Positions 25,117 through 33,356 of a stretch of 33,380 nt of DNA are shown piece by piece. The stretch spans positions 1-33,380 of the forward strand of contig JAHFAE010000025.1 of NCBI GenBank assembly GCA_023250675.1. Reading direction: 5' to 3'. Under the pieces are notes generated by a model. That model was not told the origin of the DNA and searched no databases. It was given only the letters and a program-made list of their open reading frames with translations. Position numbers and translations under genes: made by a program. Source of the stretch: Oligoflexia bacterium. GTDB taxonomy: Bacteria > Bdellovibrionota > Bdellovibrionia > JABDDW01. Each line of letters begins with the position of its first letter. The stretch's first letter is position 1.

Positions 25117-26637
25117 ATGAGTGAAACTGAAGAGATTCTGAAAATTATTAAGTCTTTAGAACTTCTCATCGAAGATGGAGGTTTGCTTGCTCAATTACCA
25201 TTAGAACTAAGAGTCGCTCTATTTAAAGCCGCGGGCAGACTTTCTCGCCCCGATAAAGAAGAGACACGCAAGAGACAAAAATCCCTAGATGCCTATAAAA
25301 GAAGAAAAATAAAATTGCAAAATCGAAAAGCTACGGCATCTACGGGAATCAGATCGGCTCGTGAGGCGTCTGTCTTTCAAGCCCCCGCAAAAATCTCAAC
25401 GCAGACTACCAACGAAGAATTTTTTCTAAATTCTCCTCGAAATTGTTACGTCTGCAAAGCTGAGTATCGAAAACTTCATTACTTTTATGACTCTATGTGC
25501 GTACCCTGCGCCGAATTTAATTATAAAAAAAGATTTCAAACGGCGACCTTAAGCGGGCAAGTGGCTTTGATCACAGGAGCTCGGCTAAAAATTGGTTACC
25601 AGGCTAGTTTGATGATGCTTCGCTCAGGCGCTAAAGTGATTGTCACCACTCGATTTCCTATTGATGCAGCTACAAGATATTCGAAAGAAGATGATTTTAA
25701 GGTTTGGCAAAATCGTCTTGAAATTCATGGATTAGATTTACGACATACACCTAGCGTCGAAATTTTTTGCAATTACCTAAAGCAATCCCAAAACCGGCTC
25801 GATATACTCATTAACAATGCGGCCCAGACGGTGAGAAGGCCTCCTGGATTTTACTCACATTTATTAAAAAATGAATTGTTAGACCTCCACCAATTGTCTC
25901 CCAACGTTAGATCTCTATTAAAATCTAGAGATGAATGTCTTTCGCGTTTACCTAAATCTATTTCTTTGACTTCAGATGTAAATTATTCTTTAAAAACTTT
26001 ATCCTGGCAAAATCAAGATTTAGGAATGGGGCTTCAAGCCGCAGCCCTCCTTTCTCAGATTCCCTACAGCCATGACAAAAATCTTTCGGTAGAAAAAGTT
26101 TTTCCTCAAGGTAAGCTTGACGCCGATCTTCAACAAGTTGATCTTCGTGCAACTAACAGCTGGCGGCTTAAACTCGCCGATGTTGCCACTTCTGAAATGC
26201 TTGAAGTCCATTTAGTCAACGCCGTTGCTCCATTTGTTTTTTGCAGCCAACTGGCGCCTCTTATGCGTCGAGATAACACGGGTAAAAAACACATCGTCAA
26301 CGTCACTGCTATGGAAGGCAAATTTCATCGATTCACAAAGACAGATCGTCACCCCCACACCAATATGGCGAAAGCCGCTCTTAATATGCTCACTCACACT
26401 TCAGCCAGCGACCTGGCAAAAGATGGAATTTATATGAATGCGGTCGATACGGGCTGGGTGACCGATGAAGATCCCATTGATCTCTCGAATCAGAAAAGAG
26501 AGATGCATGATTTTCAACCTCCCCTTGATATCGTCGACGGAGCTGCAAGAGCATGCGATCCGTTTATCGATGGAATTAATACGGGTAAGCATTGGTGCGG
26601 AAAATTTTTGAAAGATTACAAGCCCACCGATTGGTAA
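25117..26637 (+). CDS. Zinc-ribbon/short-chain dehydrogenase fusion protein
   Basis: A 506-residue protein with three parts: a charged helical N-terminus (1-80), a zinc-ribbon-like segment with C110-x2-C113 and C128-x2-C131 around [10 protein letters not shown], and a Rossmann domain (from 147). The Rossmann domain has [23 protein letters not shown] and VNAVAPFVF. The glycine motif is TGxxxKIG, not TGxxxGIG, and the usual YxxxK is HTNMAK, so Tyr is missing; the usual Ser sits near [11 protein letters not shown] recognise this as a conserved SDR-like group seen in bacteria and plants. NAD(P) binding is likely, but the standard SDR catalytic triad is incomplete. Substrate unknown. It follows the nitrobindin-like gene. 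Confidence 0.75.
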   Translation: MSETEEILKIIKSLELLIEDGGLLAQLPLELRVALFKAAGRLSRPDKEETRKRQKSLDAYKRRKIKLQNRKATASTGIRSAREASVFQAPAKISTQTTNEEFFLNSPRNCYVCKAEYRKLHYFYDSMCVPCAEFNYKKRFQTATLSGQVALITGARLKIGYQASLMMLRSGAKVIVTTRFPIDAATRYSKEDDFKVWQNRLEIHGLDLRHTPSVEIFCNYLKQSQNRLDILINNAAQTVRRPPGFYSHLLKNELLDLHQLSPNVRSLLKSRDECLSRLPKSISLTSDVNYSLKTLSWQNQDLGMGLQAAALLSQIPYSHDKNLSVEKVFPQGKLDADLQQVDLRATNSWRLKLADVATSEMLEVHLVNAVAPFVFCSQLAPLMRRDNTGKKHIVNVTAMEGKFHRFTKTDRHPHTNMAKAALNMLTHTSASDLAKDGIYMNAVDTGWVTDEDPIDLSNQKREMHDFQPPLDIVDGAARACDPFIDGINTGKHWCGKFLKDYKPTDW

Positions 26638-26642
26638 AAAAA

Positions 26643-26674
26643 GCGCCAACCTTTTTAAGAGTCGGCGCCTTTTT
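26643..26674. terminator. Bidirectional intrinsic terminator
   Basis: GCGCC-A-AC pairs with GT-C-GGCGC (one mismatch) around a 10-nt loop, with a T5 run after it on the plus strand and an A run before it that serves the minus strand. It lies between the convergent SDR gene and the minus-strand secreted protein gene. Confidence 0.75.
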
Positions 26675-26689
26675 GTAATCTAGATCTTA

Positions 26690-27136
26690 TTAGTTTCTTT
26701 CACCAAAGCAGTTTACGAAAAAGTATCTGGATTTTTGAATAATTCCAGTAACTCCATTTTCTCCAGCCATGGTGGTTGCTGATTTAGTTTCAGCAACCGT
26801 TGTATTAAAGTTAACTTTAGTTAAGTCTCCTTTAAAATTAATTTTTGGCAATACTAAGCTCACATAAATATTTTCTTTGTCGGGCTTTGAAAGCTCAGCA
26901 ACTCGGCCAGAAACCAAATAACCCAGCACCGTCGGCTCAATGGAAATGTCTGATTTGAATTTAATCTTTCCGTGAGAATACTTCATCATCGACGACTCAA
27001 GAATTCCATTTTGCTCAAAAGTCGCTGAGATTTTTTCTAATTTACTGTTGCATTTATAAGTAGCAACTTTGTTTGCATCAGCTAACGCAAATGAACCAAA
27101 ACCGACCAATAAAATAGAAACAATAATTTTTTTCAT
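26690..27136 (-). CDS. Secreted periplasmic protein of unknown function
   Basis: A 148-residue protein with a clear signal peptide (MKKIIVSILLVGFGSFALA, cleavage before DANK). The mature part is beta-rich with two cysteines, one near its start (ATYKCNSKL) and one near its end (FFVNCFGERN), suggesting an end-to-end disulfide. The start at 27136 is set by GGAGGAG just upstream; the longer ATG at 27148 would lie before that ribosome site. It follows the metalloprotease-like gene closely, so the two form a small operon. No family recognised. Confidence 0.7.
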   Translation of the reverse strand: MKKIIVSILLVGFGSFALADANKVATYKCNSKLEKISATFEQNGILESSMMKYSHGKIKFKSDISIEPTVLGYLVSGRVAELSKPDKENIYVSLVLPKINFKGDLTKVNFNTTVAETKSATTMAGENGVTGIIQKSRYFFVNCFGERN

Positions 27137-27148
27137 ATTCTCCTCCAT

Positions 27149-28060
27149 TTAATTCAAACTGCTGAACAGCTGTTGCCTAAACCAGCACCCAGGTCTTAGG
27201 CCAAGAGTAAATCCCCCCGGCACAGAGCAAGAAACTTTAAAAGCGGCGGCTTCTGCTTCTTTGCTATTGTTTCCTGTAGGTAAACCTTTGCCGGGAATTA
27301 CGTTAAGATCAAAGGGAGCTGTGCAGAGCGCTCCATTAAAAAAGGTGTCCAGTCTGCATTGTGCATGGGGATGTTCTGTATTACTTCGAGAAACTTGGCT
27401 GGGGTCAGGAGTCTGAACATTGGGCAATGGAGCCCCTTCAAGTGCTGCCAAAAGATTAGCCAATGATTGACCGCCAGCTGAAGACCTGTAGCAAAGTTCT
27501 TGTAGGGCAGGAGTTTTCCATGCTTGGTCACACTTTTCTTTGATCGAACCAGGGGCGATAAATCGGTAACGAGGATTTTGTTTATTGAATTTTGCAAAGA
27601 CTCTCTTTGCACAAACGTCTGTTGCGAAATAATCAGCTTGTCCTTCAGCTGCTGCCCACTCTCTTTGGCCATAGAAAAAATATCCGCCGAAGTGATGGCC
27701 CAACTCATGACAAACAACCAACGCAAAACCATCGGGAGTTACTTCAGGACGACGAGCTAAACCACCAAACATGGCAACACTCCATCTGTTTCCTGATTGG
27801 TCCGCATAGGCATTTACTGTGCTGTCTTTCCAGTTTTTTTCAGCGACAAGAGTTGCGCCGTGGGACTTAGCTATTGGCTCCCATATTGCCATAACGGCAT
27901 CAATAATTTGGTTGAACTGTTGTTCATTAATATTGGATGGTCCATTAATATTGTCATACTTGTAAAAATCATTAGGCGGAAAACATCGGGCTTGAGACTG
28001 GGAATTAAAACAACTTACCACCAAAAAAACGGAAAACAAAAATCGCAAAGCGGTTTTCAT
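27149..28060 (-). CDS. Secreted zinc metalloprotease-like protein (HExxH)
   Basis: A 303-residue exported protein. The signal peptide covers about residues 1-24 (hydrophobic FLFSVFLVVSC). The zinc site reads VVCHELGHHFGG, with His118, Glu119 and His122, and is followed by AAEGQADYFATD (Glu139, Asp143), a downstream E-x3-D typical of M48-like gluzincins. Many cysteines suggest disulfides in the mature enzyme. It is likely to degrade proteins in the periplasm or outside the cell. The start at 28060 is set by an unusual G7 leader (28066-28072). The secreted-protein gene begins right after its stop. No transmembrane segment beyond the signal is seen, unlike HtpX or Ste24. Confidence 0.75.
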   Translation of the reverse strand: MKTALRFLFSVFLVVSCFNSQSQARCFPPNDFYKYDNINGPSNINEQQFNQIIDAVMAIWEPIAKSHGATLVAEKNWKDSTVNAYADQSGNRWSVAMFGGLARRPEVTPDGFALVVCHELGHHFGGYFFYGQREWAAAEGQADYFATDVCAKRVFAKFNKQNPRYRFIAPGSIKEKCDQAWKTPALQELCYRSSAGGQSLANLLAALEGAPLPNVQTPDPSQVSRSNTEHPHAQCRLDTFFNGALCTAPFDLNVIPGKGLPTGNNSKEAEAAAFKVSCSVPGGFTLGLRPGCWFRQQLFSSLN

Positions 28061-28065
28061 TAGAT

Positions 28066-28072
28066 CCCCCCC
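28066..28072 (-). promoter_or_regulatory. G7 ribosome-binding leader of the metalloprotease-like gene
   Basis: On the coding strand a run of seven G followed by ATCTA stands directly before ATG 28060. The run is the only possible Shine-Dalgarno site and has the same form as the leader of the neighbouring serine protease gene. Such homopolymers are prone to slip. Confidence 0.6.
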
Positions 28073-28186
28073 AATGGAGTATTTCAACTGGTTTCCAAAG
28101 CCGTCTGAAAACCCGCAGAAGTGTTTCGATTCTCATCCATTGAGGTGGGAATATCTAATTTTAGATTTTGAAATCAGTCAAACGTT

Positions 28187-29050
28187 TTATGGTCTCAAAA
28201 GACACTTGGGCTGATTCAAATCGATTTGTCGATCCTGGTTAAGGCAACCGTAGAGCCAAAATGTTTCTTGGCCATATGCGCCCCCTTTATCAACGGTCAC
28301 GTTTCCTTGTTCATCAACTTCACAGGGGTTATCCATTGTGCACCGCGCGCCATTTTCATTGATTGTGTTATTAACGCCAATAATCTCATAGGAATTGGTG
28401 TTAATGATCGGAGAACCAGAGGTCCCACCAATGACTTCACAACCGGGTTTGGTGTATTTAATGGAATCTCTCATGGTCCATTCTGCTTCTCGAAGAGCAA
28501 AGACAAAATGGTCTACTTGGCAACTATATACTCTCTTCCAATATCCAGAGACGACGGCAATAGGTGTACTTGCTACGGGATGACTTGAGGCCAATGCGAG
28601 AGGCTGTACATTATATTTTTGGATAATCTCATTATAGGTTTCGGTCAGTCTATAAAGGGTAATGTCGGTATGAGTCATCGTAGCTACTAAAACGAGGTCT
28701 GCCGTGAGAGTGGCAAATCTAGATCCTGAATCATTAAGGAGTGCAAATTTTCTCGTGGAAGCTTGATTAACGCGAACTTCACCGGGTTTCAAAAAAGAAT
28801 TTTCAAGACAATGACCATTGGTGATAACCATAGCTCGATCAGTTCCTTGGGAATGGGCGTATCGCACCAGTGAACCCGAACAATTACTCAAAGCAACGAT
28901 GGCTCTAAAATTGGCGGCAGCTAAATTACCAGATGGGCGTAATTGTAGAAATGATTGCTGATTTAATTTTAATAAAGGTTTTGGCAATGCCAGAGCACTT
29001 TGAGCAACGAGTGTGAGTGAAACGATTATAATCGCTAAAATATGTTTCAT
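28187..29050 (-). CDS. Secreted trypsin-fold serine protease
   Basis: A 287-residue exported protein (signal about 1-21, LAIIIVSLTLVAQSALA). The catalytic triad is visible: His80 in ITNGHC, Asp129 in THTDITLYRL and Ser213 in GGTSGSPII, the last with the G-x-S-G-S-P form of V8/glutamyl-type S1 proteases. Several Cys pairs suggest extracellular or periplasmic folding. The C-terminus ends QPKCLLRP. No PDZ domain is present, so it is not a DegP-type chaperone-protease. It may digest host or prey protein or process surface proteins; that is inference. A G7 leader precedes the ATG. Confidence 0.85.
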   Translation of the reverse strand: MKHILAIIIVSLTLVAQSALALPKPLLKLNQQSFLQLRPSGNLAAANFRAIVALSNCSGSLVRYAHSQGTDRAMVITNGHCLENSFLKPGEVRVNQASTRKFALLNDSGSRFATLTADLVLVATMTHTDITLYRLTETYNEIIQKYNVQPLALASSHPVASTPIAVVSGYWKRVYSCQVDHFVFALREAEWTMRDSIKYTKPGCEVIGGTSGSPIINTNSYEIIGVNNTINENGARCTMDNPCEVDEQGNVTVDKGGAYGQETFWLYGCLNQDRQIDLNQPKCLLRP

Positions 29051-29054
29051 TGAT

Positions 29055-29061
29055 CCCCCCC
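29055..29061 (-). promoter_or_regulatory. G7 ribosome-binding leader of the serine protease gene
   Basis: Seven G followed by ATCA stand directly before ATG 29050 on the coding strand, the same form as in the metalloprotease-like gene about 1 kb away. The shared core GGGGGGGATC may reflect common control or chance. Confidence 0.6.
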
Positions 29062-29139
29062 TTTTATTGAAATGAAATTGCCCGCGATAATGGAGCTAAA
29101 GGGAATCTGCGTCAATCTTTAAAAAGGGCTGCTAAGGAT

Positions 29140-29955
29140 TTACGCGCCACTCATTTCATTAAACGGAGATTTTGCGACAGTTTGCCCCAATTTATTGTTA
29201 ATGCGTCTTTTCACTACTTCGTCAAATGTCTCAATATATTGGGGATGATTAGTTTTTAATAACTTGTCCCAAAAATTAAAATAAAACCCGTAGTTACAAT
29301 TAAAATAGTGATGATGCATATTGTGATGTGTAGACGAATTGTAAAACCCCAACAATCTGTTTTTCGCAAACCACGACGGGTAAAATTCGTAACCTAAATG
29401 CCCTATGGTGTTAAAAAAGTGGGAGAAAAATAAAAATGCAATCAAAATACCAAAATTAATGGGAATTGAAAAAGCCACAATATAGAAAAAACCTCCCTCG
29501 ATGAGTGTTTCTAACGGATGAAAAGAAAATGCCGCCAACGGTGAGGGATTGATAGAAAGATGATGAATGCGATGAACGTGTTTAAATACGATGGGTACGT
29601 GCATAAATCGATGAGCCCAATAAAAATAAGTGTCGTGGGCTAAAATCAGAATGAAAAAACTTAGAACGGCATACCACCAGCCGTATTGGCTTATTTCAAA
29701 ATAAACTTTTGTTCGGCCTTCTAAAATAAGTGGGTACATGACCAGAGCGCCAACGCTAAAAATGACAAATGTTATAAAGGACCATTTGAATTCGCTCCAT
29801 AACTGGTGTGCAGAAGGAAAGCCGGTTTGGATTCTAAATCTCTGAAATGCGATTCTCTTCCAGTTCCATAGGATTTCGTAGGGTATAATTGACAAAATTA
29901 AATATCTAATAGTTAAAGCCGAAAATGCTACAAAAGGGATAAGCCAAGTTTTCAT
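29140..29955 (-). CDS. Sterol desaturase/fatty acid hydroxylase family membrane enzyme
   Basis: A 271-residue inner-membrane protein with several hydrophobic segments (about 5-25, 58-78, 95-107, 155-182). It carries the di-iron histidine clusters of the family: HDTYFYWAHRFMH (107-119), HRIHH (128-132), His146, HFFNTIGH (179-186) and HHNMHHH (210-216). Such enzymes use O2 and a non-heme di-iron centre to hydroxylate or desaturate lipids. The ATG has AAGGAG six bases upstream. It is divergent from a TetR gene with an inverted repeat between them, so repression by that regulator is likely. The lipid substrate is unknown. Confidence 0.87.
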   Translation of the reverse strand: MKTWLIPFVAFSALTIRYLILSIIPYEILWNWKRIAFQRFRIQTGFPSAHQLWSEFKWSFITFVIFSVGALVMYPLILEGRTKVYFEISQYGWWYAVLSFFILILAHDTYFYWAHRFMHVPIVFKHVHRIHHLSINPSPLAAFSFHPLETLIEGGFFYIVAFSIPINFGILIAFLFFSHFFNTIGHLGYEFYPSWFAKNRLLGFYNSSTHHNMHHHYFNCNYGFYFNFWDKLLKTNHPQYIETFDEVVKRRINNKLGQTVAKSPFNEMSGA

Positions 29956-29989
29956 TTCTAACTCCTTTTGATTATGAGTATAGTTCTGT

Positions 29990-30016
29990 TTGAAGCGATG
30001 GCCTACTCGCTTTCAA
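29990..30016. promoter_or_regulatory. Inverted repeat, candidate TetR operator
   Basis: TTGAAGCGA-N8-TCGCTTTCAA is a near-perfect inverted repeat (one extra T) between the divergent hydroxylase and TetR genes. If it is the operator, the TetR protein must start downstream at 30028 and not at the earlier in-frame ATGs. Confidence 0.45.
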
Positions 30017-30027
30017 GAAAGTGTAGA

Positions 30028-30645
30028 ATGTCCAAAAAATCTGATGTAAGTCCTCGAAAACAGCCAACTCAAGAAAGAGCACGCACGACAGTTGAGGCCG
30101 TACTCGCCGCTGCAGCTCAGATTTTAGAAACCACTGGATTTGACAAAACCACAACTAATAAAATTGCAGAAAAAGCTGGTATTAGTATTGGTTCTCTTTA
30201 CCAATACTTTCCAAACAAAGAATCTCTGGCTTCTGCTATGAGCGAGGCCATTGTAAAAAAACATGCCTCCCGAGTTGAAAAAAAGATTTCAGATCTTAGG
30301 GGTCAATCTATTGATTCACTTTTGGGCGCGTTAATCACCGAGGTCGTGTCATTGTATTTGGGTAATATCAAAATGCTCCGGATCATTGCTAAACTCTTAC
30401 CTCGAGTCAATTTAATTCCCTATGTTGTCGAAACAAGAAAGAGGATTGTACAACTTATTGCCGGTGAACTTTTGTCGCGCAAAGATGAAATTCGACTTAT
30501 CGATACGCAATTGGCTTCCTACGTTATAGTCAATGCTGTGATGGGTGTCTTTATGATGATCATGAGTGACGAAAGTACTAATTTTGACCAAGGAGAACTC
30601 ACTGCAGAAATTCTTCATATGACGAAGAAGTATTTGGAGAGATAG
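30028..30645 (+). CDS. TetR-family transcriptional regulator
   Basis: A protein of about 205 residues with the standard TetR N-terminus: RARTTVEAVLAAAAQILETT, then TTTNKIAEKAGISIGSLYQY and FPNKESL (helix-turn-helix about 45-64). The C-terminal two thirds is helical with no recognisable ligand motif. Longer in-frame starts exist (29968, 29998), but they would run through the inverted repeat, so ATG 30028 is preferred; its ribosome site (AAGAAAG) is weak. It is divergent from the fatty acid hydroxylase, so it probably controls that gene and itself in response to a lipid or similar ligand. Confidence 0.85.
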   Translation: MSKKSDVSPRKQPTQERARTTVEAVLAAAAQILETTGFDKTTTNKIAEKAGISIGSLYQYFPNKESLASAMSEAIVKKHASRVEKKISDLRGQSIDSLLGALITEVVSLYLGNIKMLRIIAKLLPRVNLIPYVVETRKRIVQLIAGELLSRKDEIRLIDTQLASYVIVNAVMGVFMMIMSDESTNFDQGELTAEILHMTKKYLER

Positions 30646-30780
30646 CGGCCAGATGTCTGACGTCAGGTATCGGCGTTGGTTATTTTGCCACGAAGTCGCA
30701 ATTTTCTTAGAAGAGATATAAGAAGTTGCTGTTCATGAAGTGAGCGCTTTTCGAAAAGGGCCTTAACAGGTTTGGTAATG

Positions 30781-31191
30781 TCACTTGAACGGTATTGAAG
30801 AGCCAAGAGCCGCAATATCTTCCGAGGCCTTTTCTGCTAATTTCGTCGAACTACAATAGGCTGTGAAATGCGGGGGTTGGTCTGAGGCAAATACGAGATA
30901 CGTTTTTCCTTTTTGAAATTGGTACCCGCAAGTCAGAACAGTTCCTACCTTTATTTGAGTACGGATTCCAGTAACTCCTTTCCAAGACTTTTCAACTCGA
31001 AACAAAAGTCTTTGAGATGGTGGATTACCTTCTAAAGGCAAGATACCAACGACTTCTCCAAGGAAGACAGAGCTGGCAGTCTTGAATTCCTGATCGCGAT
31101 TTGTTAGTTGAGTGCATTTGCATCGAAAGGCAGTGGAAACAAAGAGGGCTCCAGAAACCGCTATAGTAAAAAATAGTGAAAATTGAAACAT
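30781..31191 (-). CDS. Secreted netrin/TIMP-like (NTR, OB-fold) protein
   Basis: A 136-residue exported protein. A hydrophobic signal (residues 4-20) is followed by a C-x-C pair (FRCKCTQL), then ASSVFLGEVVGI, LLFRVEKSWKGV, TVLTCGYQF and GKTYLVFAS with a last Cys in TAYCSS. This order of Cys and strands is that of NTR/TIMP-type OB-fold modules. In animals C-x-C at the mature N-terminus chelates the zinc of metalloproteases; here two residues or so may precede it, and an inhibitory role is only a guess. No lipobox is clear. It stands alone on the minus strand. Confidence 0.65.
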   Translation of the reverse strand: MFQFSLFFTIAVSGALFVSTAFRCKCTQLTNRDQEFKTASSVFLGEVVGILPLEGNPPSQRLLFRVEKSWKGVTGIRTQIKVGTVLTCGYQFQKGKTYLVFASDQPPHFTAYCSSTKLAEKASEDIAALGSSIPFK

Positions 31192-31681
31192 GTGAAGACG
31201 TTAAGGAACTTCTAAAATTTTGGCAAGAAATCATATCGAACCGAAAAATGGGACATCTAAGACAAGGGCAATAGTACCACCTAATCCTTGCATTCCTATC
31301 GAATTCGAGTTTGGGGCGGAGGCCTTGAGACCTTTCGGGAGGTCCCGGCCGGCCGCTCTCACAAGAACCATTTTTTTTTGAAAGGGAGCAGAAAAAACCA
31401 GGGGAATAAAAAATAATCCTTGACCTGTTTTTCGAATTCCTAATTAGCCTTTCACGAGACGATCGTGCGGTTTTACTTTGTTTTGTCATTTTCTTGATTA
31501 TGATTTGAGGGTGCATCGTTGGTGACTTTTAAATCCCATCCTCTTCAATCCCACTTCAAAAATTGAGTCTCTCCAAAAAGTGAGTTTTAAAACCTGTGGT
31601 AATGTCTCAGTGTTTTGGGCACTCGCTCAAAGTAAAAATATTTTTGTTTCTCGAACTTTTTTAGCAGGAGGTAAGTCTATA
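31192..31681. other. 490-bp gap before the HNH endonuclease gene
   Basis: The gap holds the GC-rich hairpin listed separately, a T9 run soon after it, a TTGACC box (31420-31425) with only a poor -10 match, and the inverted repeat CACGA-gacga-TCGTG (31453-31467). A 163-codon minus-strand frame overlaps it, but it also covers the netrin-like gene in another frame and shows no ribosome site or family; I treat it as chance. Confidence 0.5.
31313..31359. ncRNA. Candidate structured RNA or REP-like element
   Basis: A compound hairpin pairs GCGG with CCGC, GGCC with GGCC and GACCT with AGGTC around a TTCGGG loop: 13 Watson-Crick pairs in three helices, with room for more, including wobble pairs, at the base. 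It is far more GC-rich than the surroundings. It could be a leader structure, a small RNA or a palindromic repeat; the strand is not decided. Confidence 0.35.
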
Positions 31682-32623
31682 ATGTATAACTTAAAACAAA
31701 TGTCTGATGAAACCTTGTTGAATGAAACTCAAAAACTCGTACATCAAGAGCGAGAAATCCTATCTTTGGTTCTCCACCATCTTCGAGAAATTGAAAGACG
31801 AAGACTTTATAGTAAATATGGGTCACTATTTGAGTACGCCACAAAAGTATTAAAATACAGCGAGGACCAAGCCTATCGCAGAATTCAAGCGATGCGCCTG
31901 GTCAAAGAAATACCTCAGATTGAAAAAAAACTTGAAGATGGCACTTTAACTCTGACCCATCTTGGTATGGCACAGTCTTTATTTAAAAGAGAAGAGAGAT
32001 CTGGTCAAAAGACCTTTTCTAGACAAGACAAAATTGAACTCTTGCAAAAACTTGAGACTACATCAAAACGAGAGGCTGAAAAAATAGTTTCACAATCGAC
32101 TACCGTTGTCGTGGCTTTTGAAAAGATCAGAGCCATTTCTAACGAAGATGTCGAAATCAAATTCACTGCAAAAGAAACCCTTATAAAGAAGATTCAAAAA
32201 CTAAAAGGCATTTTGGCACATAAAAATCCTAATCTGCAGCTTTCTGAACTTATTGACCAACTCTGTGACTTGGGTCTTGAGAAGTGGGACAAGAGTTTAC
32301 CCGCGCCAGCGCAGGGACGAAATGCACCTGCACCTCGCTACTCACAATCCAAAGCCCAAGTGAAAAAAGATGTTTGGACTAGAGACAAGGGGAAGTGCCA
32401 ACTATGTGGTTCAGAATACGCCATCGAAATAGACCACCGAATTCCAAAGTCTTTAGGAGGAGGAGATACGGCTGATAATCTTAGACTCTTATGTCGATCA
32501 TGCAATCAAAGAGAAGCCATAGAGGCATTAGGAATGGGCCAAATGAATAAATACTTAAATGACGATAACGTTAACAGAAATTCCGTCATGAAAAATAACG
32601 AGAAACCGATTAACAGTTGGTGA
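31682..32623 (+). CDS. HNH endonuclease with long helical N-terminal domain
   Basis: A 313-residue protein. The N-terminal 200 residues are helical and contain LHHLREIERRRLY and YSEDQAYRRIQAMRLVKEIP, the pattern of the HNH paralogs common in Bdellovibrio-like genomes. The C-terminal HNH domain has C239-x2-C242, the IDHRIP motif (Asp251, His252) and C271-x2-C274. It is thus a zinc-stabilised nuclease joined to a probable DNA- or protein-binding domain. The longer frame from 31580 lacks a ribosome site; ATG 31682 has AGGAGG about ten bases upstream. Role unknown; wide paralogy suggests a multicopy or selfish family. Confidence 0.85.
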   Translation: MYNLKQMSDETLLNETQKLVHQEREILSLVLHHLREIERRRLYSKYGSLFEYATKVLKYSEDQAYRRIQAMRLVKEIPQIEKKLEDGTLTLTHLGMAQSLFKREERSGQKTFSRQDKIELLQKLETTSKREAEKIVSQSTTVVVAFEKIRAISNEDVEIKFTAKETLIKKIQKLKGILAHKNPNLQLSELIDQLCDLGLEKWDKSLPAPAQGRNAPAPRYSQSKAQVKKDVWTRDKGKCQLCGSEYAIEIDHRIPKSLGGGDTADNLRLLCRSCNQREAIEALGMGQMNKYLNDDNVNRNSVMKNNEKPINSW

Positions 32624-32723
32624 AAAAGCACAAAGGGCAAAGTCTGAAAGTCCTAGCTATCTCGCTATAGGATTGCGCTTAAAGCAAGTGATTTTGGTAC
32701 ATATTTTGAAGCTTTATTCCGTC

Positions 32724-33356
32724 ATGATATCTAATTGGCTCTTATCAAATTACATAGTGCATACAATGATTGCGGTTCTGATCTCGTCAACTATTTTGAC
32801 ACCCGTAAGCTCTTTTGCAGCTCGCCCGGAGTGCAGGCTATTGTTCACATTACAACGTCTGCCCTATGTAGAACAGATTCGAGCGGCTGTGGAGAAAGTA
32901 ACGTTAGGCAAAAGTCCGATTGGAGAATGGTCTAATTGTGATGGCGGCTGCAATATCTATTCTGCTGCGTTGTTTGAATCTCTGAAGATAAATTTTTGGA
33001 GCAAACTCCGTTTACGTGAAATTCGAGCTGGGGTTACTCGAAAGGGTGAGAAAAACTCACTACCTCGCGGAATGATGCATGTTTTTCTGGCGGATTATGG
33101 ATCTGAAGCGCCGGTGATTATTGATCCTACGTATCTTCAGTTTTTTCGCTTAGGCCTTCGAGCTCCCAGCATTTTTGTTGGAACCCGGGAAGACCTTATT
33201 CAATTCGCTGAACGCCATATGGAAGATTTTCTTGATCGATCCGACTATCAGCATTTGCACGGAACTGTGTCTCCTCGCGAGTTCATCGAAACCTTTTGGC
33301 CAGTTTCGGACAGCGAGGTTGCTCCATATTTTACGCAGAGCAACTTTGAAGGATGA
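32724..33356 (+). CDS. Secreted protein with transglutaminase-like Cys-His-Asp pattern
   Basis: A protein of about 210 residues with a hydrophobic export signal (IAVLISSTILTPVSSFA). The mature part has DGGCNIYSAAL (Cys76), GMMHVFLAD (His119) and VIIDPTYL (Asp134). Cys, then His-V, then D-P-T in this order and spacing matches the transglutaminase/papain-like core. No family is confirmed, so a protein-crosslinking, peptidase or amidase activity is only possible. Start is uncertain: TTG 32673, ATG 32724 or ATG 32766, none with a good ribosome site. It lies about 100 bp after the HNH gene. Confidence 0.6.
   Translation: MISNWLLSNYIVHTMIAVLISSTILTPVSSFAARPECRLLFTLQRLPYVEQIRAAVEKVTLGKSPIGEWSNCDGGCNIYSAALFESLKINFWSKLRLREIRAGVTRKGEKNSLPRGMMHVFLADYGSEAPVIIDPTYLQFFRLGLRAPSIFVGTREDLIQFAERHMEDFLDRSDYQHLHGTVSPREFIETFWPVSDSEVAPYFTQSNFEG

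Noticed and set aside
26401-26649. 82-codon minus-strand frame at the SDR 3' end
   Set aside because: It lies wholly across the SDR coding end and the terminator and shows no family features.
31025-31516. 163-codon minus-strand frame
   Set aside because: It overlaps the netrin-like gene in another frame, includes the GC-rich hairpin, has no ribosome site and codes for a low-complexity Ser/Arg/Cys mixture.
32651-32672. Possible terminator TCCTA...TAGGA after the HNH gene
   Set aside because: The stem is only 5 bp, has a 12-nt loop and no T run.
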